Of a stretch of DNA of 64,000 nucleotides, positions 8,481-17,068 are shown piece after piece. The stretch's first letter is position 1; each line of letters opens with the position of its first letter. The DNA comes from Amycolatopsis sp. WQ 127309. Its GTDB lineage: Bacteria; Actinomycetota; Actinomycetes; Mycobacteriales; Pseudonocardiaceae. The DNA lies in contig NZ_CP095481.1 of the NCBI RefSeq assembly GCF_023023025.1, forward strand, positions 6,957,001 to 7,021,000, written 5' to 3'. The notes under the pieces were generated by a model. That model had not been told where the DNA came from, did no database searches, and saw only the letters and a list, made by a program, of their open reading frames with translations. The translations under genes were made by a program, and so were the position numbers.

Positions 8481-8960
8481 ATGCCACCTGACGGGATCCG
8501 TCCGCCGACCCTGCTCGCCCTCCCGTCCTATCTGGCCAGTCATCTCGCCCAGATCGGTCGGCGGGTGCTCGCCGACTCCCTCGCCCACCAGGGACTGCGG
8601 CTGCCGCACTTCGCCGTGCTGACCGGCTTGGCCGACTTCGGCCCGCTGGCCCAGCACGACCTCGCCGACCGGCTCGGCCTCAACCGCAGTCACCTGGTCG
8701 GGTACCTCGACGAGGTGGAGCGCCGCGGCCTGGTCGGCCGGGAACGCGATCCCGGCGACCGCCGCCGCCAGCGCGTCACCCTCACCGCCGACGGCTGCGC
8801 CCTCGCCCGCGAACTCCTGGAGACCGCGCAGCGGTCCCAGCGCGAATTCCTCGGCGTGCTGTCCGAGGACGAGCGGGAGACGCTGGTCGAGCTGATGCGC
8901 CGGGTCGTCAACGCCGACGATGCGGCCCGCACCGAGGTCGTGAGCGGTAAGTCGGGTTGA
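8481..8960 (+). CDS. MarR-family transcriptional regulator
   Basis: A 159-residue protein with the MarR winged helix. The recognition region LAQHDLADRLGLNRSHLVGYL is followed by the wing ERRGLVGRERDPGDRRRQRV, with the DxRxxR signature. Such proteins are dimeric repressors released by phenolic ligands. It is divergent from the DHA2 exporter and shares its palindromic control region, so it most probably represses export (and the whole minus-strand operon) until the polyketide or a related phenol accumulates. The ATG is the only start that leaves the N-terminal dimerisation helix intact. Confidence 0.88.
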   Translation: MPPDGIRPPTLLALPSYLASHLAQIGRRVLADSLAHQGLRLPHFAVLTGLADFGPLAQHDLADRLGLNRSHLVGYLDEVERRGLVGRERDPGDRRRQRVTLTADGCALARELLETAQRSQREFLGVLSEDERETLVELMRRVVNADDAARTEVVSGKSG

Positions 8961-8963
8961 CTG

Positions 8964-8982
8964 CGGCCCGGCGCTTGGGCCG
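8964..8982. terminator. Possible weak bidirectional terminator
   Basis: CGGCCC (8964-8969) pairs with GGGCCG (8977-8982) around a 7-base loop, between the convergent marR and luciferase-like genes. There is no U-tract, and the stem is only 6 bp. Confidence 0.35.
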
Positions 8983-9006
8983 AACACCGAACAGCATGCG
9001 GGTGCG

Positions 9007-9891
9007 CTAGCCGGCCGCGGCGGCGCGGACGGCCGGGAGCACCTCGCGGGCCAGGAGTTTCTGCTCCGCCACCGATTGCGGGCCCAGCAACAGGAACGTG
9101 AACCCGGCCCGGACCACCTCGGTGATCTGCCGGACCACCTCGTCCACGCTGCCGGTGACCAGGCCCGGGTAGGACGTCTGCGCCGGGTCGACCCGGACGG
9201 TCAAGTTGGCCGCGTAGGTGATCGACCCGGGATCCCGGCCCGCGTCGGCGGCCGCTTTCCGCACCACGTCCCGCATCTCGGCCGCCCGGGGCAGGTCGAT
9301 CCGCCCGAACGAGGGCAGCCAGCCGTCGGCGAGCTGCCCGGTCAGCTCCAGCGCCCGGGGGCCGTACGAGCCGAGCCAGAGCGGGATCCGGTGGGCTGGC
9401 CGCGGCTCGATGCGGGCGTCGCGCACGGAGAACTCCTGGCCGTCGAACACCTCCGGCTCCCCGGCCCACAACCCCCGGATGATCCGGATCGCCTCGCGCT
9501 GCGCGGTGATCTTGCGCCCCGGCGTGCGCACCGGCAAGCCGAACGCCGCGAACTCGCGGTCGTAGCCGCCCGCCCCGAGCCCCAGCACCAGCCGGCCGCC
9601 GGACACCCGGTCCAGCGTCTCGGCCGCCTTGGCCAGCACCGCGGGGGCGCGGTAGGGCAGGCCGAGCACGTTGGTGCCCAGCTCGATGCGTTCCGTCTTC
9701 GCCGCCAGCCAGCTCAACGCCGTCCAGGGCTCCAGCGTCGGCTGGTCGGTGTGCAGGTGGTCGCTCAGGCTGAACAGGTCGAAGCCCAGCTCGTCGGCGC
9801 TCTGCGCGAGGTCGAGCAACCGCGCCGGGTCGGCGCCGCGGAAGATCCCGCCCGCGCCGAAGCCGAGCCGTTGACCGTGGATCGCACTCAT
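9007..9891 (-). CDS. Luciferase-like (LLM) flavin/F420-dependent oxidoreductase
   Basis: A 294-residue bacterial-luciferase-fold (TIM barrel) protein. It contains SDHLHTDQPTLEPWTALSWL and the ADGWLPSFG strand, and RIELGTNVLGLPYRAPAVLAK is the family's strand-turn after the second repeat. The VLGLGAGGYDREFAAFG segment is typical of F420-dependent members, but FMN use cannot be excluded. It is the last gene of the minus-strand operon that begins at 16968. Its ATG overlaps the sulfurtransferase stop (ATGA). It probably oxidises or reduces a small molecule brought in by the ABC transporter. The substrate is unknown. Confidence 0.85.
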   Translation of the reverse strand: MSAIHGQRLGFGAGGIFRGADPARLLDLAQSADELGFDLFSLSDHLHTDQPTLEPWTALSWLAAKTERIELGTNVLGLPYRAPAVLAKAAETLDRVSGGRLVLGLGAGGYDREFAAFGLPVRTPGRKITAQREAIRIIRGLWAGEPEVFDGQEFSVRDARIEPRPAHRIPLWLGSYGPRALELTGQLADGWLPSFGRIDLPRAAEMRDVVRKAAADAGRDPGSITYAANLTVRVDPAQTSYPGLVTGSVDEVVRQITEVVRAGFTFLLLGPQSVAEQKLLAREVLPAVRAAAAG

Positions 9892-10700
9892 CGTGGTTGG
9901 TTCCCTGTCGTTATCGGGCGGGCCGGCTCCGCCGACCACGCCGACCAGCTCCCGGGGTACAGCGACGCCCGCACGCCGATCAGTTCCAGCGCCAGCAGGT
10001 CGTGACACGCCGTCACGCCGCTGCCGCAGTAGACCGTGACGTCGGAGTCGCCGGTGACGCCGAGCGCGCCGTAGTGCTCGCGCAGCCGTTCCCGGGAGGC
10101 GAATGTCTTGTCTTCGTTGAGGTTGGCCGCCCACGGCGCGTTGACCGCACCCGGGATGTGTCCCGATCGGACGTCGCTGGGCAGCACGCTCTCGCCCGAG
10201 TACCGCTCGGGTGCCCGCGCGTCCAGCAGGACCGGCGCCCGCGCGGCTTCGTCCGCGGTGCGGAAGACACCGGCCGGCCAGGCGACGACCCGGCGCGTCA
10301 CCGGCGGCCGCGTGACCACCCCCGTCTCCAGTTCTCCTTGCCACGCCGACAAACCGCCGTCGAGCAGGGCCGCCGGCCGGCCCAGCAGCCGCAGCAGCCA
10401 GACCAGGCGAGCCGCGTGGGCCCCGCCGTTGTCGTCGTAGGCGACCACCGTGGCGTCGTCCGCCACGCCGGCCCGGCCCAGGCCTTCGGCGAAGGCTTCC
10501 GGCGTGGGAATCGGGTGCCGGCCACCCGCCGGATCCGGCGGGCCGCTGAGCACGGTGTCGAGATCGACCCAGACCGCGCCGGGGAGGTGGCCGGCCTCGT
10601 AGGCGGCCGCACCGCTGCGCCCGTCGAGGTACCAGCGCACGTCCACGAGGGTGACGTCGGCCCGGCGGATCTCCTCCGGGCCGACGACGGGTTCTCCCAT
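9888..10700 (-). CDS. Two-domain rhodanese-type sulfurtransferase
   Basis: A 270-residue protein with tandem rhodanese domains. The first, inactive half has VTLVDVRWYL and YEAGHLPGAVWVDLD. The second half has APVLLDARAPERYSG, GHIPGAVNAPW and the catalytic loop VYCGSGVTACH, whose Cys carries the persulfide. CGSGVT loops are typical of thiosulfate or 3-mercaptopyruvate sulfurtransferases of the SseA class. AAGGAG lies 5 bases before the ATG. It sits 2 bases after the PPOX gene and overlaps the next luciferase-like gene, so it handles sulfur in the same pathway, perhaps trapping sulfite or sulfane sulfur released by the monooxygenases. Confidence 0.88.
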   Translation of the reverse strand: MGEPVVGPEEIRRADVTLVDVRWYLDGRSGAAAYEAGHLPGAVWVDLDTVLSGPPDPAGGRHPIPTPEAFAEGLGRAGVADDATVVAYDDNGGAHAARLVWLLRLLGRPAALLDGGLSAWQGELETGVVTRPPVTRRVVAWPAGVFRTADEAARAPVLLDARAPERYSGESVLPSDVRSGHIPGAVNAPWAANLNEDKTFASRERLREHYGALGVTGDSDVTVYCGSGVTACHDLLALELIGVRASLYPGSWSAWSAEPARPITTGNQPR

Positions 10701-10702
10701 GA

Positions 10703-11089
10703 TCACTCCTTCCGGTGAATGTGGTCGGCCTGCATCCGCAGCAGCACCCGGTCGCCTTCCGCCGGGCGGATCTCCGGCTTGCCGGTCCACTTGGTGAACG
10801 TGGTGCGGGCCAGTGCGAGCGCCGCCTCGCCGCGTTCGACGTCCACGATCCGGCCGCGGACCTCGATGTAGCGGCGGCTGTTTTCGGGGTCCAGCAGCAG
10901 GATCGTCACCCGCGGGTCGCCGACGACGTTGCGGTACTTCTGCCGCGAGGTGTTGGTGCCGACCAGGATGTGCCGTTCGTCCGAGTGCGGCCACACGGCA
11001 CTGGTCTGCGGCTGGCCGCCCGGCATGAGGGTGGTGAAGATGCCGAGGCTGCGCGCGGCCGCGAGCGCGCGGACGTCGTCATCGAGCAC
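10703..11089 (-). CDS. PPOX-class (pyridoxamine oxidase-like) flavin/F420-binding protein
   Basis: A 128-residue split-barrel protein. ARSLGIFTTLMPGGQPQTSA and RQKYRNVVGDPRVTILLLDP match the PPOX/F420 family, and EVRGRIVDVE is the family's central strand. Such proteins bind FMN or F420 and act as small reductases or as partners of luciferase-like monooxygenases. The start is a GTG inside the upstream luciferase-like gene (11-base overlap). No clear upstream Shine-Dalgarno is needed if translation is coupled. It may deliver reduced cofactor to its two luciferase-like neighbours, which is an inference from order. Confidence 0.82.
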   Translation of the reverse strand: MLDDDVRALAAARSLGIFTTLMPGGQPQTSAVWPHSDERHILVGTNTSRQKYRNVVGDPRVTILLLDPENSRRYIEVRGRIVDVERGEAALALARTTFTKWTGKPEIRPAEGDRVLLRMQADHIHRKE

Positions 11090-12104
11090 CGGCGGCCACC
11101 GTCCCGCGCCGGACCTGGGGCAGCACTTCGGCGGCGATCAGCTCCGTGGCGCCTTGCACGGTGGCATAAGGGATCCCGCCGATGTCGACCGACAGCAGGT
11201 GCAGGTCGTGGCCCCACAGCTGCCGCAGCCGGCCCAGCTTGTCGACGACCTCGGCCGGGCTGCCGCAGAGCGCGGGGCCGGTGGGGCCGATGTGGCCGTC
11301 GAAGTCCAGGGGCCCGTCCTTGCGGGCGCTGAGGTAGCTCTCGATGTACGTCGACCACAACGCCCGCGCCTCCTGGGACGTCTTGGCCACGAACGCGTGG
11401 CTCGCCGCGCCCAGCCGGCCTGGCTCGCCGCCCCGGCGCTCGCGCCACTGGTCGCGGTAGGCGTCGAAGAACGGCACGAACGCGGCCGGCTCCCGGGCCG
11501 TGGTGCCGAACACCATGGGCAGGCCGTGGCCGACGGCCAGCGCGATCGAGTCGGGGTTGGTGCCGCCGCTGATCCACAGCGGCGGCCGGGGCTGCGCGAG
11601 CCGGGGCTGCACCAGGACGTCGTCCAGCGGCGGCCGGAACTCGCCCCGCCAGGTGACCCGCTCCTCGGTCCACAACCGTTGCAGCAGTTCGAGGTTCTCC
11701 CGCTTGCGGGCGCCCTTGGTCGCCGGGGCCTGGTCGAACACCGCGTACGGTTCGGGGAAGAACGAGCCGCCGACGATCATCTCCAGGCGGCCGTCGGACA
11801 GCAGGTCGACCACCGCGTAGTCCTCGGCGACGAGGACCGGGTCGCGGTTGGCCACCAGCGTCGTGCCCGTCGCCAGGCGGATCGTCGAGGTGTTCTCCGC
11901 GATCGCGGCCAGCACGACCGCGGGCGACGGGATCACGTCCCGGTCCCGGAAGTGGTGCTCACCCACGGTGTACCAGGCGTACCCGAGGTCCTCGGCCTCC
12001 TTGGCCGCGCGGACCACGTCCCGGAGCCGCTGGCGCTGGCTGAGGGTGGTGCCGGTGCGGACGTCGGGCAGCAGGCTGCCGAACGTGATCAGCCCTAGGT
12101 CCAT
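11079..12104 (-). CDS. Luciferase-like (LLM) flavin-dependent monooxygenase
   Basis: A 341-residue bacterial-luciferase-fold protein beginning MDLGLITFGSLLPD, with GYAWYTVGEHHFRDRDVIPSP (EHH motif near the active site) and IRLATGTTLVANRDPVLVAE. PPLWISGGTNPDS and the phosphate-binding loop region near the C-terminus agree with FMN-dependent members (alkanal/sulfonate type). It overlaps the ABC ATPase gene by 10 bases and the PPOX gene by 11, so its expression is tied to the importer. Together with the rhodanese this suggests cleavage of a C-S bond or oxidation of a sulfur-containing ligand. That is not proven by the sequence. Confidence 0.85.
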   Translation of the reverse strand: MDLGLITFGSLLPDVRTGTTLSQRQRLRDVVRAAKEAEDLGYAWYTVGEHHFRDRDVIPSPAVVLAAIAENTSTIRLATGTTLVANRDPVLVAEDYAVVDLLSDGRLEMIVGGSFFPEPYAVFDQAPATKGARKRENLELLQRLWTEERVTWRGEFRPPLDDVLVQPRLAQPRPPLWISGGTNPDSIALAVGHGLPMVFGTTAREPAAFVPFFDAYRDQWRERRGGEPGRLGAASHAFVAKTSQEARALWSTYIESYLSARKDGPLDFDGHIGPTGPALCGSPAEVVDKLGRLRQLWGHDLHLLSVDIGGIPYATVQGATELIAAEVLPQVRRGTVAAGAR

Positions 12105-13672
12105 GATGCTTCTTCCTCCGTGATGCCGGGAACGGCGTCGAGCAGGCTCTGGGTGTACGGGTGCCGGGCCGCGGTGAAGACGTCTTCGGTGGCGCCGGTC
12201 TCCACGATCCGGCCGTGCCGCATGACCGCGATCCGGTCGCAGACCTGCCGGACCACCGCCAGGTCGTGCGAGATGAACAGGTAGGACAGGCCCCGGTCCC
12301 GCTGCAGCGTGACGAGCAGGTCGAGGATCTGCGCCTGGACGGTGACGTCGAGGGCGGAAACCGGCTCGTCGCAGACGACCAGCTCCGGGTTCAGCGACAA
12401 CGCGCGGGCGATGGCGACCCGCTGCCGCTGGCCGCCGGACAGTTCGGCGGCCTTGCGCGCCGCGGTCGCCGCCGGCAGCGCCACGCTGTCCAGGAGCTCG
12501 GTGACACCCGGGCCGTCGGTGATGCCGAAGTTGCGCAGCGGCTCGGTCAGCAGGTCCCGCACGGTGAACCGGGGGTTCAAGGAGGCGTACGGGTTCTGGT
12601 AGATCAGCTGGATCCGGCGGTGCAGCTGCCGGAGCCGGCGCCGGTCCGCCGCGGTGACGTCGACGTCGTCCAGCCGCACGCGCCCGGCGGTCGGGCGTTC
12701 CAGCCCCACCACGAGCCGGGCCGTGGTGGTCTTGCCCGAGCCCGATTCGCCGACCAGACCGAGGCTCTGGCCCCGCCGGATTTCGAAGCTCACGTCGTCC
12801 ACGGCGGTGCGGTGCTGCTTGCGCAACCCGCTGCCGCGGACCGGGAACGTCTTGCTCAGCTCGCGAACCTCCAGCAGCACCTCCGATCGCTCGACGGCGC
12901 GCGCCCTCGGCCGGGCGGTGGCGGGGTTGTCGGAGAGCAGCCGTCGGGTGTACGGATCACCCGGCGCGTGCAGGACCTGCTCGGTCGGGCCGGCTTCGAC
13001 CACCTGCGCGTTCCGCATCACGACGATCCGCTGCGCTCGCTCGGCGGCCACCGCCAGGTCGTGCGTCACCAGCAGGATCGCGGTGCCGGTGGTTCTCGCC
13101 AGGTGCTCCAGGTGGTCGAGGATCTGGCGCTGCACCGTGACGTCCAGTGCCGACGTGGGCTCGTCGGCGACGAGCAGCCGCGGCCGGGCGGCCGTCGCCA
13201 TCGCGATCAGCACCCGTTGCCGCATCCCGCCGGACAGTTCGTGCGGGTACTGCCGGGCGCGGACCGCCGGTTCGGGCAGCCCGGCCTCGGCCAGCAGCTC
13301 CGTCACCCGCGGGCCGCCCGGCAGCCCGTGCACCTTCAGCACCTCGGCGACCTGGCGGCCGACCGGCTGCGTCGGATCCAGCGCGACGCCGGGGTCCTGC
13401 GGCACCAGGCCGACGCGGCGGCCGCGGACCGACCGCCACGCCTTCGCCGACAGCCCGACGAGCTCTTCGCCGTCGAGCCGGATGCTGCCGCCCAGCACCT
13501 TTCCCGTGCCGGGCAGCAGGCCGATGATGGCGTGCGCCAAGGTGCTCTTGCCCGAACCGGACTCGCCGACCACCGCGGTGATCCGGCCGGGTTCCAGGTC
13601 CAGGCTGACGCCGTCGACCGCGACGTGGTCCCGGTAGGCGACCCGGAGGCCGTCGATGCTCAGCAGCGTCAT
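12095..13672 (-). CDS. ABC transporter double ATPase (Dpp/Opp-type, fused)
   Basis: A 525-residue fusion of two oligopeptide-type ATPase domains (DppD- and DppF-like). Domain 1 has Walker A VGESGSGKSTL, signature LSGGMRQRV and Walker B LLVADEPTSALDVT. Domain 2 has Walker A VGESGSGKTTT, signature LSGGQRQRV and Walker B LVVCDEPVSALDVT. Each D-loop is followed by its H-loop (LLVTHDLAV, LFISHDLAV). The fused form powers import through the two permeases just upstream. The ATG overlaps the permease stop (ATGA). Dpp-family cargoes include peptides, nickel and glutathione-like molecules, so cargo must be read from context. Confidence 0.92.
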   Translation of the reverse strand: MTLLSIDGLRVAYRDHVAVDGVSLDLEPGRITAVVGESGSGKSTLAHAIIGLLPGTGKVLGGSIRLDGEELVGLSAKAWRSVRGRRVGLVPQDPGVALDPTQPVGRQVAEVLKVHGLPGGPRVTELLAEAGLPEPAVRARQYPHELSGGMRQRVLIAMATAARPRLLVADEPTSALDVTVQRQILDHLEHLARTTGTAILLVTHDLAVAAERAQRIVVMRNAQVVEAGPTEQVLHAPGDPYTRRLLSDNPATARPRARAVERSEVLLEVRELSKTFPVRGSGLRKQHRTAVDDVSFEIRRGQSLGLVGESGSGKTTTARLVVGLERPTAGRVRLDDVDVTAADRRRLRQLHRRIQLIYQNPYASLNPRFTVRDLLTEPLRNFGITDGPGVTELLDSVALPAATAARKAAELSGGQRQRVAIARALSLNPELVVCDEPVSALDVTVQAQILDLLVTLQRDRGLSYLFISHDLAVVRQVCDRIAVMRHGRIVETGATEDVFTAARHPYTQSLLDAVPGITEEEASWT

Positions 13673-14466
13673 GCGTGGCTCCGTTCCCGTTCGAGGACCC
13701 GGGAGATCCGGTTGGCCGCCAGCACGACGGCCATCACCGTCAAGCCCGGCAGGGTGGTCAGCCACCAGGCGATCCCCAGGTAGTTGCGGCCGTCGGAGAC
13801 CAGTGATCCCCACTCGGGAGCCGGTGGCGGCTGGCCGTAGCCCAGGAAGCTCAGCGAGGAGACACCCAGCACCACCAGCCCGAAGTCCAGCGCCGCCAGC
13901 GCGAGCACCGGGCCGATCGCGGCCGGCAGCACGTACTTCGGCAGGACCTGCCACCACCGCGCCCCGCACAGCACCGCTGCCTCCACGTAGACGGCGGTCC
14001 GCACCCGGATCACCTCGGCCCGCATCAGCCGGGTGAACGCGGCGATGCTGGTGAGGCCCACCGCCACCGCCACGTTCACCGTGCCGAAGCCGAGCGCGCT
14101 GATCACCAGCAACGACAGCAGCACCGGCGGGATCGACAGCAGCACCTCGACCACCCGCGTGACGACGACGTCCAGCCAACCGCCGAAATACCCCGCGGCC
14201 AGCCCCAGCACCGCACCGGCCACGAAGGCCAGCACGATCGCGATCAGCGCGGCCTGCAACGACAGCGCGGCGCCGTGGACCACCCGGGCGTAGACGTCCC
14301 GCCCGAGCTGGTCGGTGCCGAACAGGTGCGCCCAACCGGGGCCCTGGAACTTCTCGCCGGTGGCGCCGTCGATCGGGTCGCGGCCGGTGAACAGGCCGGG
14401 TGCGAGCGCCCAGCCGATGACCAGGACCAGCACCAGGACCGACACCACGAAGCCCGGCCGCCTCAT
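13669..14466 (-). CDS. ABC transporter permease, DppC-like
   Basis: 265 residues. An N-terminal membrane segment (GFVVSVLVLVLVIGWAL) is followed by the DppC hallmark HLFGTDQLGRDVYARVVHGA and then the permease core. The EAA-type loop is EAAVLCGARWWQVLPKYVLP. About six membrane segments are evident. I chose the ATG at 14466, in an ATGA overlap with the DppB-like stop, over an upstream GTG because it gives the usual cytoplasmic N-terminus. It forms the heterodimeric channel with the DppB-like protein. Confidence 0.9.
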   Translation of the reverse strand: MRRPGFVVSVLVLVLVIGWALAPGLFTGRDPIDGATGEKFQGPGWAHLFGTDQLGRDVYARVVHGAALSLQAALIAIVLAFVAGAVLGLAAGYFGGWLDVVVTRVVEVLLSIPPVLLSLLVISALGFGTVNVAVAVGLTSIAAFTRLMRAEVIRVRTAVYVEAAVLCGARWWQVLPKYVLPAAIGPVLALAALDFGLVVLGVSSLSFLGYGQPPPAPEWGSLVSDGRNYLGIAWWLTTLPGLTVMAVVLAANRISRVLERERSHA

Positions 14467-15419
14467 CGGGCCACCACCGCCGGTCCGGTGGACCGGATCC
14501 GCGGGTCCAGCACCGGGCACAGCAGATCCACCACCAGGTTCACCGCCACGAAGGCGATCGACGCCACGACCACGACGCCCTGCACGACCGGCAGGTCCTG
14601 GGTGGTGACCGCGAAGAAGATGTCCTGTCCCATGCCGGGCCGGGAAAACACGCTCTCCACCACGACGGATCCGCCGATGACGTACCCGGCCAGCAGGCCG
14701 ACGACGGTGATCGCGGGAATGGCGGCGTTGCGCAGGCCGTGCCCGAGCACGACTCGCAGCTCGCTCGCGCCGGTCGCGCGGATCGTGTCGGCGTAGGGTT
14801 CCCGCACCGTGGCGTGCAGGCTCTTGCTCAGGACCTGCCCGACCAGGGCGGCACCGGGGATCGCCAGCGTGGAGGCGGGCAGCACGAGGCCGGCGAAACC
14901 GGCGCCGCCCAGTGACGGGAAGAGCTTCAGGTTCAGCGAGAACAGCTGGATCAGCATCAGCCCGACCCAGAACGATGGCATGGACACGGCGATCGACGGC
15001 ACGGACCGCAGCACCTGGCGGCCGAGCGGGCTGCGCACCAGGTTGGCCGACACGGCCAGCGCCGTGCCGGCCACCAGGGACAGGACCAGCGCCGCCGCTC
15101 CGAGCTGCAGCGTGCGGGGTAGCGCCGCCGAGATCATCCCGGACACCGGCAGCCCGGTTTGGATGGACTGCCCGAAGTCGCCGTGCACCGCACCGGCCAG
15201 GGCCCGGGCGTACTGCTCGACGATCGGCCCGTCGAAGCCCAGTTCCGCGGAGACGCGGGCGATGTCCTGCGGGGAAGCGGCTTCGCCACCACCGCGGCCG
15301 TTGAGCATGAGCGCCACCGGATCACCCGGCAGCAGGCGGATCGCGACGAAGGTGACGGTGAACGCCGCCCACACCACGAAGACCGCCTGCGCGAGGCGTC
15401 CCAGCAGGTACCTGGGCAC
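14463..15419 (-). CDS. ABC transporter permease, DppB-like
   Basis: 318 residues starting at GTG, with the classical DppB opening YLLGRLAQAVFVVWAAFTVT and the periplasmic DPVALMLNG region. ALAGAVHGDFGQSIQTGLPV is a family hallmark, and the EAA loop is DTIRATGASELRVVLGHGLR. Six membrane segments are expected. The gene starts 4 bases after the solute-binding protein stop and overlaps the DppC-like gene. It is the partner permease of the importer. Confidence 0.9.
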   Translation of the reverse strand: MPRYLLGRLAQAVFVVWAAFTVTFVAIRLLPGDPVALMLNGRGGGEAASPQDIARVSAELGFDGPIVEQYARALAGAVHGDFGQSIQTGLPVSGMISAALPRTLQLGAAALVLSLVAGTALAVSANLVRSPLGRQVLRSVPSIAVSMPSFWVGLMLIQLFSLNLKLFPSLGGAGFAGLVLPASTLAIPGAALVGQVLSKSLHATVREPYADTIRATGASELRVVLGHGLRNAAIPAITVVGLLAGYVIGGSVVVESVFSRPGMGQDIFFAVTTQDLPVVQGVVVVASIAFVAVNLVVDLLCPVLDPRIRSTGPAVVAR

Positions 15420-15423
15420 GGTG

Positions 15424-16968
15424 TCACCCGAGCCTCGCGTCGTGCAGCCGCAGCCGCAGTGACGCGTCGAGCGTCAGGTCCTTGACCTGGTCGGACACGC
15501 CGTCGACGAGAGCGTTCTCGTACAGCGGGACGCTGTCGGCGTGGTCGATGATCCAGTTCACCGCGTTCGTGACCGCCTGCTGGCGCTCGGCGTCCGAGCC
15601 CGCGGCCAGCTGCTGCTCGAGGTAGGTGTCGAGCTGGCTGGGCGGCAGGTGCCAGAGGTTCTGTCCCTTGCTGTAGAAGAGGTTGCGCAGCACGTCCGGG
15701 TCGGCACGGGTGACGGCGACCGCGGTCAGGTCGAAGTTGCCGGCGGACTGCTGTTCGACGTACTTGGCCGGGGGCACGGCGTTCAGCTTCAGCTCGACGC
15801 CGATCTTGCGCAGCTGCTGCTGCACCGCCTCGTCCGCCTGCGGCATCGGGGCCGGGATCAGCCAGGTGAGGCTCAGCCGCTTGCCGTCCTTGACGCGGAA
15901 CCCGTCCGGGCCCGGCGCCCAGCCCGCCTCGTCCAGGAGCTTCCCGGACGCCTGCGGGTCGTACCGCAGTTTGTCCGTGGGCTGGTAGAAGGGCGTCGAG
16001 GAGGACAGCACGCTGGTCGCGGGCTTGGCGCGGCTGCCGAGCACGGCCTTGACCAGCTCTTCGCGGTCGATCCCGGTCAGCAGCGCGGCGCGCACGCGTT
16101 CGTCGGCGAGGATGCCCTTGTGGTTGAGGGAAAGGGGGTTGACGGCACCGGGGGAGGAGGCGCTGAGCAGGCTGAACCCGTTGCCCTGGAACAGGTCCTG
16201 GTCGGTCGGCTGGATAGCGGTGCCGAGCTGGACCTGGCCGGAGCGCAGCGCCGTCGTCCGGGCGCCGTCCTCGGGCACGAAGGCGAACCGGATCTGCTCC
16301 AGCGCGGCCGCGCCGTGGTTCGGCGACAGCGACGACGGCCAGGCGTAGTCCGGCCGCTTCTTGATGACCACTTCCTGGTTGGCGGTGTAGTGGTCGAGTA
16401 CGTACGGCCCGGAACCGACGTAGTCGCCGCGGCACCGGGCGGGCAGCGGTTTCTTCGCCGTCGCGGTGGACAGGATGCCGAGGCCGGCGCCCGAGGTGGC
16501 CTGCAGGAACTGGGCGTTGGGCGTCGTGAAGTCCACGGTGAAGGTGCGTGGATCGATGATCGTGGTGCCGGTGTAGCCGCGGATGTAGGCGGGCGCGCCG
16601 TTGGCCGGCAGCTTGATCAGCTGGTCGAAGGTGGCCTTGACGGCGGCCGAGTCGACCGGCGTGCCGTCGCTGAACGTGACGCCTTGGCGGAGCACGAACT
16701 TGAACTTGCGGCCGCCGTCCAGCGCGGTGAACTGCTCGGCCAGCCAGGGCACGATCTTGCCGGTCTTCGGGTCCTGGTCGGTGAGTGTGTCGACGAGGGA
16801 GCGGGAGACGTCCATCGACACCAGCTGGCCGGTTTGCTGCGGGTCCAGGCAGGTCGGGTCCGCTTGGGTGGCGATCGACAGCGTGCCGCCGGTGGCGGCC
16901 TGGCTCGGGGCGCAGGCGGCCGCGGCGGCCAGGATGAGGGCTGTCCCCAGGATTCGGGCGGTGCGCAT
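15424..16968 (-). CDS. ABC transporter solute-binding lipoprotein (SBP family 5)
   Basis: A 514-residue extracellular lipoprotein. Its lipoprotein signal peptide is MRTARILGTALILAAAAACA, where the Cys would be lipidated. The mature protein has the SBP_bac_5 features: LSIATQADPTCLDPQQTGQ, LAEQFTALDGGRKFKFVLRQ and GVTFSDGTPVDSAAVKATF. It captures the ligand for the Dpp-type importer. As first gene of the operon, and divergent from a TetR gene, it lies next to the control region. Family 5 proteins bind peptides, nickel chelates, opines and glutathione-like compounds. The neighbouring sulfur and flavin enzymes favour an S-containing ligand. Confidence 0.9.
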   Translation of the reverse strand: MRTARILGTALILAAAAACAPSQAATGGTLSIATQADPTCLDPQQTGQLVSMDVSRSLVDTLTDQDPKTGKIVPWLAEQFTALDGGRKFKFVLRQGVTFSDGTPVDSAAVKATFDQLIKLPANGAPAYIRGYTGTTIIDPRTFTVDFTTPNAQFLQATSGAGLGILSTATAKKPLPARCRGDYVGSGPYVLDHYTANQEVVIKKRPDYAWPSSLSPNHGAAALEQIRFAFVPEDGARTTALRSGQVQLGTAIQPTDQDLFQGNGFSLLSASSPGAVNPLSLNHKGILADERVRAALLTGIDREELVKAVLGSRAKPATSVLSSSTPFYQPTDKLRYDPQASGKLLDEAGWAPGPDGFRVKDGKRLSLTWLIPAPMPQADEAVQQQLRKIGVELKLNAVPPAKYVEQQSAGNFDLTAVAVTRADPDVLRNLFYSKGQNLWHLPPSQLDTYLEQQLAAGSDAERQQAVTNAVNWIIDHADSVPLYENALVDGVSDQVKDLTLDASLRLRLHDARLG

Positions 16969-17033
16969 CGGCAGGCCTCACGGTGGAAGAGGGGGCCGAG
17001 GAAACTCGGCGATGGGAGCGGTCTGAGGTAAAG

Positions 17034-17044
17034 TACAACGTGTA
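17034..17044. promoter_or_regulatory. Candidate TetR operator
   Basis: TACA-ACG-TGTA (17034-17044) is a perfect inverted repeat in an AT-rich patch between the divergent importer operon and the TetR gene, 25 bases before the regulator start. TetR proteins usually bind short palindromes at such sites. Confidence 0.45.
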
Positions 17045-17068
17045 TGGCAATTAAGGCGGGGGATCGTG

